From positions 1-11,541 of the forward strand of contig BHEQ01000043.1 in assembly GCA_003864535.1 (NCBI GenBank): a DNA stretch of 11,541 bases, in the 5' to 3' direction. The translations under genes and the position numbers were made by a program. The stretch is from Gammaproteobacteria bacterium (GTDB lineage: Bacteria; Pseudomonadota; Gammaproteobacteria; Cardiobacteriales; Wohlfahrtiimonadaceae). Below are positions 1 to 6,624 of the stretch, in pieces. Every line of letters begins with the position of its first letter. The stretch's first letter is position 1. The notes beneath the pieces were generated by a model. That model was not told the DNA's origin, made no database searches, and was given only the letters and a program-made list of their open reading frames with translations.

Positions 1-98
1 TTAAAGATGGCAAGCTTGAATTAGATTTTGAAGATGAGGTTATCGCAAAAAGCTTAGTAACGCATGATGGCAACATCATTCCTGAAAGCTTAAAATAA
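1..98 (+). CDS. pntAA: NAD(P)+ transhydrogenase subunit alpha part 1, C-terminal end (partial)
   Basis: This is the tail of a gene that begins before the window; the frame starts at base 3 and ends with TAA at 96-98. The 31 visible residues begin KDGKLELDFEDEVI and end PESLK. They resemble the last strands of the soluble NAD(H)-binding domain I of the alpha subunit, including the VTHDGNII element (VTRDG in many homologues). The call rests on this short similarity and on the two following genes, which are clearly pntAB and pntB. Stopping here, without membrane helices, shows that the alpha subunit is split, as in Rhodospirillum rubrum and Thermus, rather than fused as in E. coli. The domain works in the cytoplasm, where it binds NADH and passes hydride to domain III of PntB. 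Confidence 0.8.
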   Translation, partial: KDGKLELDFEDEVIAKSLVTHDGNIIPESLK

Positions 99-131
99 CT
101 GTCTTTTTTATAACTGATTTTTCTGCATTAC

Positions 132-187
132 GCGATATTATTAAAATTCTAATTTACATAAGTAAACTACGCTTTTAATAATATCGC
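132..187. repeat. Perfect 15-bp inverted repeat between pntAA and pntAB
   Basis: The left arm GCGATATTATTAAAA (132-146) is the exact reverse complement of the right arm at 173-187. The 26-base spacer holds a second small stem, TTTAC (153-157) with GTAAA (162-166), around the loop ATAA. A transcript could fold into one hairpin with an internal loop. No run of T follows the right arm, so this is not a standard intrinsic terminator. It sits in the middle of what is usually a tight operon, so it could be an mRNA processing or stability element, a binding site, or the remnant of a small palindromic element. The repeat is directly visible; its function is unknown. Confidence 0.85.
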
Positions 188-228
188 AAGCTTTGATAAA
201 TCTAATTTATAAAAGCCATCTAAAATTA

Positions 229-257
229 TTGATTTGTTTATTATCACTCTATATTCT
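229..257 (+). promoter_or_regulatory. Weak candidate sigma-70 promoter for pntAB-pntB
   Basis: TTGATT (229-234) and TATTCT (252-257) are separated by 17 bp and lie 45-73 bp ahead of pntAB. Each box matches four or five of the six consensus bases. In DNA this AT-rich such matches are common by chance, so this is only a suggestion that pntAB-pntB could have its own promoter after the 203-bp gap. Apart from the inverted repeat, I see nothing else in that gap. Confidence 0.25.
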
Positions 258-287
258 CAATATTTTTATTATTCGTAATTATCCTAT

Positions 288-292
288 AGGAG
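288..292 (+). promoter_or_regulatory. Ribosome binding site of pntAB
   Basis: AGGAG lies 9 bases before the ATG at 302. This supports that start for the short pntAB reading frame. Confidence 0.7.
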
Positions 293-301
293 CTTTATAT
301 T

Positions 302-589
302 ATGATCACTGGATTTGCTGCATTATATATTTTAATGCTGGCGGCGTTTGTTGGGATTGAAGTTATCTCACGCGTTCCCACTATTTTACACACACCGCTT
401 ATGTCAGGGTCTAACTTTATTCACGGTATCGTTCTTGTTGGGGCTATGATCGTCCTTGGAACTGCTGATACAACTCTCGAAATGACAATAGGCTTTATTG
501 GAGTTGTTTTTGGTGCAGGTAATGCGGTAGGTGGCTATGTAGTTACTGAGCGTATGCTTGAAATGTTCAAATCAAGCAAGGAGAAATAA
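302..589 (+). CDS. pntAB: NAD(P)+ transhydrogenase subunit alpha part 2 (membrane domain)
   Basis: This small integral membrane subunit contributes the alpha-side helices of the proton channel (domain II) of the proton-translocating transhydrogenase. At 95 residues it has three hydrophobic segments, at about 2-21, 39-53 and 59-82. The family signature HTPLMSGSNFIHGIV spans residues 30-44, and the end GGYVVTERMLEMF matches the conserved C-terminus of the family. His41 in the second helix corresponds, from family knowledge, to the proton-channel histidine of three-subunit enzymes. The gene overlaps nothing; pntB starts 2 bases after its stop, so the two are surely cotranslated. A good Shine-Dalgarno (288-292) fixes the start. 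Confidence 0.95.
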   Translation: MITGFAALYILMLAAFVGIEVISRVPTILHTPLMSGSNFIHGIVLVGAMIVLGTADTTLEMTIGFIGVVFGAGNAVGGYVVTERMLEMFKSSKEK

Positions 590-591
590 GC

Positions 592-2007
592 ATGCTAACT
601 ATTGTTAATCTAGGTTATTTCATCACGGCGATTACCTTTATTTTTTCACTTAAACAAATGAGCCATCCATCAACCGCGCGTAAAGGCATTATCATCGCAG
701 GTTGGGCTATGGCTGGGGCAACGCTGATCACATTTGTTCATCCTACCATTACCCAAAATGCAGGTTTTATTAACTACTTCTTAATTATGGCTGGGATTGC
801 TGTCGGTGGTGTATTTGCCTTAATTTCAGCTAAAAAAGTAGCTATGACCGATATGCCGCAAATGATTGCTATTTATAATGGTGTTGGTGGTGGCGCAGCT
901 GCTTGTATCGCAGCGGTTGAATTAATTCGTGCTTCCAATCATATAAGCCTTGAGGTTTCCGTAAGCCTTGAGCATAGTTCTGGAATGCAAATGCTCGCAA
1001 TTATTGGTGCTTTAATTGGCGCGGTATCTTTCACAGGCTCGCTTGTAGCTTGGGCTAAATTAGATGGGCGCATGAATAAAGCAATTCGGATTAAAAACCG
1101 TAATATGATTAATTTTGGCGTGTTTTTTCTAACTTTAACTCTTGGTATCGTTCTCGCAAATTCTGCTCCACCCAATATCTATGTTATTGCAATCTTCTTT
1201 ATTTTAGCACTTGGCTTTGGTTGGTTAATCGCCGTTCCTATTGGTGGTGCGGATATGCCTGTGGTTATCTCATTATTTAATGCGCTTACAGGTTTAGCTG
1301 TTGCGTTAGAAGGGCTTGCCTTAAATAATGGCGGACTAGTTATCGCAGGTATCGTTGTTGGTGCTGCAGGTACGGTGCTTACTCAATTAATGGCAAAGGC
1401 GATGAATCGTCCATTAAGCAATATCTTATTTTCAAACTTTGGTGATGCTCCATCAGGCTCTGAAGAGGTTGCTGGAACAATGAAAGACATTGCCGCTAGC
1501 GACGCTGCAATTAACATGAGCTTTGCCCAAAAAGTAATTATCATTCCAGGGTATGGTTTAGCTGTGGCTCAAGCACAACATAAAGTTGCGGAACTCACTA
1601 AATTACTCCAAGAGCGTGATATTGAAGTAAAATTTGCAATTCATCCAGTCGCTGGGAGAATGCCTGGGCATATGAATGTATTGCTGGCTGAATCTGGTAT
1701 TCCTTATGATTTAATTATGGATTTAGATGAGATTAATCCTGAATTTGAAACATGCGATTTTGCTTTAGTTATTGGCGCAAATGATGTGGTTAACCCCGTA
1801 GCTCGAACTGATAAAACCAGTCCAATTTATGGGATGCCGATTTTAAATGCAGATATGGCGCGTCAATGTTTTGTAATTAAACGTGGCAAAGGTGCAGGAT
1901 TTTCTGGAATTGAAAATCATTTATTCTATTTGGATAATACTACAATGGTTTATGGTGATGCTCAAAAAGTCTTAAATGATATGATTACTGCAATTAAGAC
2001 ATTGTAA
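592..2007 (+). CDS. pntB: NAD(P)+ transhydrogenase subunit beta
   Basis: PntB carries the beta-side membrane helices (domain II, about residues 1-275) and the cytoplasmic NADP(H)-binding domain III (about 300-471). It couples inward proton flow to the reduction of NADP+ by NADH. The 471-residue length is normal. Recognisable blocks are MTDMPQMIAIYNGVGGG (85-101), DMPVVISLFNALTGLA (221-236), the nucleotide fingerprint GYGLAVAQAQ (320-329), HPVAGRMPGHMNVLLAE (351-367), VIGANDVVNP (393-402), MPILNAD (415-421) and VYGDAQKV (453-460). Where E. coli PntB has its channel histidine this protein has Asn96, as expected when the histidine sits in PntAB. AAGGAGA (578-584), inside the end of pntAB, is its ribosome binding site. 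A hairpin terminator follows. Confidence 0.97.
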   Translation: MLTIVNLGYFITAITFIFSLKQMSHPSTARKGIIIAGWAMAGATLITFVHPTITQNAGFINYFLIMAGIAVGGVFALISAKKVAMTDMPQMIAIYNGVGGGAAACIAAVELIRASNHISLEVSVSLEHSSGMQMLAIIGALIGAVSFTGSLVAWAKLDGRMNKAIRIKNRNMINFGVFFLTLTLGIVLANSAPPNIYVIAIFFILALGFGWLIAVPIGGADMPVVISLFNALTGLAVALEGLALNNGGLVIAGIVVGAAGTVLTQLMAKAMNRPLSNILFSNFGDAPSGSEEVAGTMKDIAASDAAINMSFAQKVIIIPGYGLAVAQAQHKVAELTKLLQERDIEVKFAIHPVAGRMPGHMNVLLAESGIPYDLIMDLDEINPEFETCDFALVIGANDVVNPVARTDKTSPIYGMPILNADMARQCFVIKRGKGAGFSGIENHLFYLDNTTMVYGDAQKVLNDMITAIKTL

Positions 2008-2042
2008 TAATTAATTAATAAAATATATATCATCCTACTATG

Positions 2043-2085
2043 ACCTTCACTTTTATATTTTCATATAAAGTGAAGGTTATTTTTT
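2043..2085 (+). terminator. Intrinsic terminator after pntB
   Basis: ACCTTCACTTT (2043-2053) pairs perfectly with AAAGTGAAGGT (2067-2077). Four more A-T pairs can form above a single bulged T, leaving the loop TTTC (2059-2062). A T-rich tail ends with six consecutive T at 2080-2085. This is the standard rho-independent form and lies 35 bp after the pntB stop. The next gene starts only 16 bp later, so a promoter for that gene would have to lie at or before the hairpin. Confidence 0.85.
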
Positions 2086-2101
2086 GTAAGAGAAACTTAC
2101 T

Positions 2102-3013
2102 ATGAATTCCTTAGTTTTAATTTTTGTTTGCCTAGCTTTAGGTAAATTACTTGCGACTAAATTTGCTAAAAGTAATTTCGGGAGTCCTACAGATTTTATT
2201 CGTAGTTTAAATATGCTGGTTATTCAAGTTGCGCTACCGTGCTTGATTTTTGATAAGATGCATGCACAAGAATTCTCTAAAAATGCAATTTTTCCAATTT
2301 TAAGCCCTGTTATTGTGCTCATAGTTACCGCGATTATTGTAGTGCTGTGTGGACTTAAATTTAAATGGAGTAAAGCTACAATTGGCTGCTTAATTTTATT
2401 ATGTGGAACAAGTAATACATCTTTTGTTGGCATCCCTCTGTTACGTGCGCTCATGGGAGAAGATAGCATTGGTATAGCGTTATGGGTTGATCAAGCTAAT
2501 TTATTGCTCTTATTTACCGCAGGACTCGTCATTGCTAATTTCTGTTCAGGCACAGAAAATTCTGCAAGCTTCATAGTTAAAAATCTCCTCCTCTACCGCC
2601 CAGTTCAAGCTTTAATTTTAGCGCTTATTTTAAAACCTTTTCCACTACCAGAACTTATTACATATAATCTTAGCGTCTTTGGAGGATTATTAACCCCACT
2701 TACGATGATAGCCGTAGGCGCAAGCTTAAGAATTCCTAAAGAGAGCGGTATTTATAAACTTTTCTCTATCGGGCTTAGCATAAAATTAATTATTGCTCCA
2801 ATTGCTGTTTATTTAATTGGATATTTTTTATTCAAGTTAGACCCGACCGTTTTTAAAATATCAACCTTACAATCAGCAATGGCACCAATGGTTACCGCGA
2901 CAATTATTGCCGTTGATAAAAATCTACACCCAGAACTTGCTAATTTGCTGACTGGATTTGGAATTCCTATCTCATTTATTAGTGTAACTTTATGGAGTTT
3001 ATTGGCATTTTAA
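2102..3013 (+). CDS. AEC family transporter (auxin efflux carrier-like permease)
   Basis: This 303-residue, strongly hydrophobic protein has about ten predicted membrane helices. It fits the AEC family, whose bacterial members are secondary carriers, several of them linked to malate, malonate or related organic acids. Family-typical features are a QVALPCLIFDKM block in an early helix (42-53), the conserved GTSNTSFVGIPLLRALMG element (102-119), and the C-terminal half with LTPLTMIAVGASL (198-210) and SAMAPMVTATIIA (258-270). The substrate cannot be told from sequence. The ribosome binding site is weak (AAGAGA, 2088-2093, 8 bases from the ATG). The gene follows the pnt terminator by 16 bp and converges with zorD across 56 bp, in which I see only a short CTACT-C-AGTAG palindrome and no clear terminator. 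Confidence 0.88.
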   Translation: MNSLVLIFVCLALGKLLATKFAKSNFGSPTDFIRSLNMLVIQVALPCLIFDKMHAQEFSKNAIFPILSPVIVLIVTAIIVVLCGLKFKWSKATIGCLILLCGTSNTSFVGIPLLRALMGEDSIGIALWVDQANLLLLFTAGLVIANFCSGTENSASFIVKNLLLYRPVQALILALILKPFPLPELITYNLSVFGGLLTPLTMIAVGASLRIPKESGIYKLFSIGLSIKLIIAPIAVYLIGYFLFKLDPTVFKISTLQSAMAPMVTATIIAVDKNLHPELANLLTGFGIPISFISVTLWSLLAF

Positions 3014-3069
3014 TATTTGTAACTACTCAGTAGCTATAAATATACTAATAAATGTGCACATAAATTCAA

Positions 3070-6000
3070 TCAAATCGTCATTCTTACTTTATTTAAACGC
3101 GCGATTACCATGGCATAAGAAATATCGTATTGTGCTAGTAATTCAGATAGTTCATGCCCTGAAATAATACTCACACCACATATTTTAGCGTGTTCTTTGC
3201 TTCTTTTTGAGAGTTTAGTGGCATTAGTTACAAAAACAAGAGTATCAATATTTTTATTTAATGCATTTTCATACAATGGCTTAGCCGCATAAATCTCCCG
3301 TATTGCTTTATAACCATCATATTCAGATTTTGTATGCTTTGCTTGTATTAACACACAATTACCTTGTGAGATGAGAACACCATCGGCACCATTATCACTC
3401 CCATTTGAGGTCAGCCAAATATCCTCTGAATGATATTTTTTAGCGAAAACCTCGACCACTAAAGCCTCAAATTCTTGCCAACTCAACCTGTGTAAATATT
3501 GCTGGGTAATGATTGCATTTGGCTCTAATTTAAATGAGGCATTAATACCTTCTGGAGCAGGTCTTACATCTTCAACTGTTACCACTGCATCTTTTAGTAA
3601 AGATTTTCTAGATAATAATCTATGCAAATTAATATCAAATGACTCAAAATTTGGATGATGAAGCAGTGGAATATAAACATTCACCTCTTTTTTTTGTCCG
3701 ATTCGATGCACACGATCTGTAGCTTGTGCCTCTTTGGCAGGATTCCAATGCCGTTCAAAATGGATCACATTATTTGCTCCAACAACCGTAAGCCCAACAC
3801 CTGCGGCAATTGGGGACATTATTATAATATTAAAGCCAGCTGTTGCTTCAAATTCTGCAATAATTGATTTTCTAGTTGCTTTCGTGGCATATTTTGGGTT
3901 TGCTTTATTTTTATCAATTGCAGCTGTATCCCCATTAATGATGCTAATTGATCCTAATGCAAATAATTGTCCCAAAGCAACACTTAAAAATAGCTGTAAA
4001 CGCTTACTTAATACAAAAATAATGCATTTTTCATTACGTGATTTAATCTGTTCCAACACGGTTAATAAACTTTGTATTTTTGCGGACTGTGCTAATAAAG
4101 TTTTTAATTCTTTTGGATTATCTGGAAGCATTAAGGCATTTTTTTCTAAGAGCTTTGGGTGTAAAGAGGCTAATTGTAAATTTCTTAATAAACTCAATAC
4201 ATGCTCAGGTTTATTCGGAGTTTGTATATCTACACTTGTACCAGCGGTAATTAGACCTTCATAAGCCTTTTTTTGCGAGCCGAGCATTATTGATTCTAAA
4301 ATTTTAGAATAATACCAATGATCTGGTTTCTCGCTTGTCCCTACATAAATATGCTTTTGCGGCAAGCCTTCAAGCTCATCTTCTTTCACTCTTCTAAGCA
4401 TGAGTGCACCAACTTTAAGCCTTAAAGCAATTCCTATAGACTCGCGGACATCATCAAGCTCGTCACTCGCAGCGTTTATAATAGGTTTTATATATTCTTG
4501 TTTAAACTCTTGATAAGCTCCCAAAAGATTCGGAAAAGCAGTATCCATTAAACACCAAAAATCGACCAGACTATTTTCAACAGGCGTACCTGTTACCAGA
4601 AGCTTAAAATCTGCTTTTAGGCCTTTTGCCGCTCTAGTTTGTAAGATATTTGGATTTTTTATATTTTGGGCTTCATCAAAAACGACCATCCCCCAGTCTA
4701 TTTTGCACAATGAAAACATATAGTCTCTCAAAGTTTGGTAGGTTACCAATACCAAACGTGCGGGCATATCTAAGCGTTCATTGCCGTGTTTTTTGCCCCA
4801 TTTTAATGAGTAATTTGGCTGTAAAGACTCATCTTGTAAATCATCAGGTATAGCTTGCCCACGAATTTCTATGCTAGAGCCTGCTTGTTTATATTTTTTT
4901 AAGTCAGCATCTGCTTGCAAGATCACAATATCTGCAAATGGGCTTATCTTAAAGGTATTTTCAACCTCATCTTTCCAGTTTTCCAATAAACTTAACGGCG
5001 CAACAACTAAAGTTGGCTTATTCACAATTTTATCAAGATCATTTTGTTTATACAGGTGTTCAATCGCGGCAAGTGCCATATAGGTTTTACCCAAACCCAT
5101 ATCATCGGCTAATAATCCACCGCCACCATATAGATATTCTTTTTTATTTTTGCGTGTATTCTCGACTAAACCTAAAATCCATTTAATTCCAATCTCTTGA
5201 TGTGGATAACATTTTCTTTTATATTCGCTTAAATCTAAGTCTCTTTTGGATAAAACATCCTTAATTTTCTCGTTGATAGTATATTTAACGTCGGTATCAT
5301 TTAAATCAATATCAAGCACAAGAATGCCTTTTAATTCAGCTTCTTTAGCAGTTGTTGTATCCGTATCTATAGCATTTGTATCTATATTACTTGTATCATC
5401 ATGTTCTAGATCGTAACTTGCTTTATTTGTAAGGGTATTTTCTAATAATGTGATTTGTGCGTGTACATTTTCTTTATTTCTGATATCAAAAGAATTACCT
5501 TCAAACTCTAGAATAAATGCACCTGTTTTTTGGGCATCTTCATACTCTTGCTTAAATTTTTCTAAGGATTCTAAATCTTTAATCACACTTTTCATAGATT
5601 CAAGCGGGCAAATTGTTTCTGATTTTGTAAACCCATCAAACCAATTAATACCAGATGCATCGGTCATTCCAAAATAATGGTGCTTAAAAATAGTTGCGCC
5701 AGTTCCTTGCACACGCATGGAAAAACCTGTATCAAAATCAATCAAGCTCGCATCAATAAATGCCGTCGGGCTTTTAAGAAATTCTTCCACATCTTTTTGA
5801 GGAATGATCCTATTTTTCATTATTTCTTCAAAAGCTTTGAGCCTAGGCTCAGTAAATAGAATAATTTCTTTACCAACACGTAAGGTCTTAGAATGATTAC
5901 GATCTAATTGCCCTAATCTAAGATTTATATCTGCAATACTCGCATTTTGTCCCATGGTTGGCGTTAAAATAAGATCTCCTTGTTGATTTTTTTCTGATGA

Positions 6001-6624
6001 TATAAAAATATCAGTGGGGATATGAATTATAGTCTGCGCAAAATGCGCCAAATCCACTTGAAGTCCAATTTTTTGGGAATCTTGTAATACTTTAATCAGG
6101 CTAAGATTATCAAATTCTGTTTTATCAGAGAGTTTATGTATTTCTTGGGCTTGAAACACCATATATTGTGCAGGTGTTAAGCTATATTCACGCTGTTTAC
6201 TAAAGCTTATAATCGCACCGCCTAATATTTTAAAACGCATAGTTGCTGATTCAGCGTTATCAATTGCGTATAAATTAACTTTAAAATTGGGTTTATACGA
6301 TTCACCCTCAATATCAGCTTTAAGGCTGCCTTGCCAAAGATGCGGCAATTTTAATAATTGGCGCATATCTTCATCTAAATGCACAATATGCTCTGAAGGC
6401 ACAATAAAGCCATTGGGAATTATGTCCGCACTACCTTGTTCTGCGAGCATTTTAAGGACAGCAAATTGTGTCGTAATCAGTGGATCTGCTTTACCTTTTT
6501 GAATCGCTGCAAATCTCTCTGGGCTAATCAAAAAGTTTATCCCTTTGGAGTCCGTTTGATATTTAAATCCTTCAGCTTCTGCTAAATTAGGTAAAAACCC
6601 TTTGAGTAAATTCATCAATACCAT
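3070..6624 (-). CDS. zorD: Zorya type I effector ZorD: SNF2 ATPase with Mrr-like nuclease domain
   Basis: This cytosolic DNA-acting effector has 1184 residues. Residues 1 to about 400 form an N-terminal domain without obvious motifs, followed by an Asp/Thr-rich linker (about 405-430). The SNF2 core shows Walker A DMGLGKT (508-514), motif II DEAQ (650-653), motif III VTGTPVEN (677-684), then GVGLTVVGANNVIHFERHWN (942-961) and the motif VI region QATDRVHRIGQ (967-977). About 1047-1165 looks like an Mrr-type endonuclease: FEALVVEVF, GADGVL with Asp1081, and LIQAK with Gln1094 and Lys1096 as the QxK half of the catalytic set. In type I Zorya, ZorD is thought to degrade invading phage DNA when the ZorAB motor signals. 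It overlaps zorC by 10 bp. An in-frame ATG at codon 4 overlaps the zorC stop as TGATG, but the Shine-Dalgarno spacing favours the ATG at 6624. Confidence 0.93.
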   Translation of the reverse strand: MVLMNLLKGFLPNLAEAEGFKYQTDSKGINFLISPERFAAIQKGKADPLITTQFAVLKMLAEQGSADIIPNGFIVPSEHIVHLDEDMRQLLKLPHLWQGSLKADIEGESYKPNFKVNLYAIDNAESATMRFKILGGAIISFSKQREYSLTPAQYMVFQAQEIHKLSDKTEFDNLSLIKVLQDSQKIGLQVDLAHFAQTIIHIPTDIFISSEKNQQGDLILTPTMGQNASIADINLRLGQLDRNHSKTLRVGKEIILFTEPRLKAFEEIMKNRIIPQKDVEEFLKSPTAFIDASLIDFDTGFSMRVQGTGATIFKHHYFGMTDASGINWFDGFTKSETICPLESMKSVIKDLESLEKFKQEYEDAQKTGAFILEFEGNSFDIRNKENVHAQITLLENTLTNKASYDLEHDDTSNIDTNAIDTDTTTAKEAELKGILVLDIDLNDTDVKYTINEKIKDVLSKRDLDLSEYKRKCYPHQEIGIKWILGLVENTRKNKKEYLYGGGGLLADDMGLGKTYMALAAIEHLYKQNDLDKIVNKPTLVVAPLSLLENWKDEVENTFKISPFADIVILQADADLKKYKQAGSSIEIRGQAIPDDLQDESLQPNYSLKWGKKHGNERLDMPARLVLVTYQTLRDYMFSLCKIDWGMVVFDEAQNIKNPNILQTRAAKGLKADFKLLVTGTPVENSLVDFWCLMDTAFPNLLGAYQEFKQEYIKPIINAASDELDDVRESIGIALRLKVGALMLRRVKEDELEGLPQKHIYVGTSEKPDHWYYSKILESIMLGSQKKAYEGLITAGTSVDIQTPNKPEHVLSLLRNLQLASLHPKLLEKNALMLPDNPKELKTLLAQSAKIQSLLTVLEQIKSRNEKCIIFVLSKRLQLFLSVALGQLFALGSISIINGDTAAIDKNKANPKYATKATRKSIIAEFEATAGFNIIIMSPIAAGVGLTVVGANNVIHFERHWNPAKEAQATDRVHRIGQKKEVNVYIPLLHHPNFESFDINLHRLLSRKSLLKDAVVTVEDVRPAPEGINASFKLEPNAIITQQYLHRLSWQEFEALVVEVFAKKYHSEDIWLTSNGSDNGADGVLISQGNCVLIQAKHTKSEYDGYKAIREIYAAKPLYENALNKNIDTLVFVTNATKLSKRSKEHAKICGVSIISGHELSELLAQYDISYAMVIARLNKVRMTI
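5350..5400 (-). repeat. Low-complexity Asp/Thr-rich linker in zorD
   Basis: Codons 409-425 of zorD read as a run of Asp, Thr, Asn, Ile and Ser with repeated DT and ID pairs. The plus strand shows imperfect repeats of TGTATC and GTATCTATA. The stretch lies between the N-terminal domain and the SNF2 core, where a flexible, length-tolerant linker is expected. I infer that it is a linker and not a folded part. Confidence 0.55.

Noticed and set aside
132..187. Intrinsic terminator after pntAA
   Set aside because: The stem is mostly A-T and no T run follows the right arm, so I list it as an inverted repeat of unknown role.
99..301. Riboswitch or small RNA ahead of pntAB
   Set aside because: Beyond the inverted repeat there is only AT-rich sequence, with no recognisable aptamer core or independent terminator.
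3023..3033. Bidirectional terminator between the AEC gene and zorD
   Set aside because: Only a 5-bp stem (CTACT/AGTAG) with a one-base gap exists and no T tract follows. It is too weak to call.
3734..4264. 176-codon plus-strand open frame opposite zorD
   Set aside because: It lies wholly antisense to the SNF2 core, whose motifs are intact. Its product has no domain-like features. It is a shadow of AT-rich coding sequence, as are the other plus-strand frames opposite zorA-zorD.
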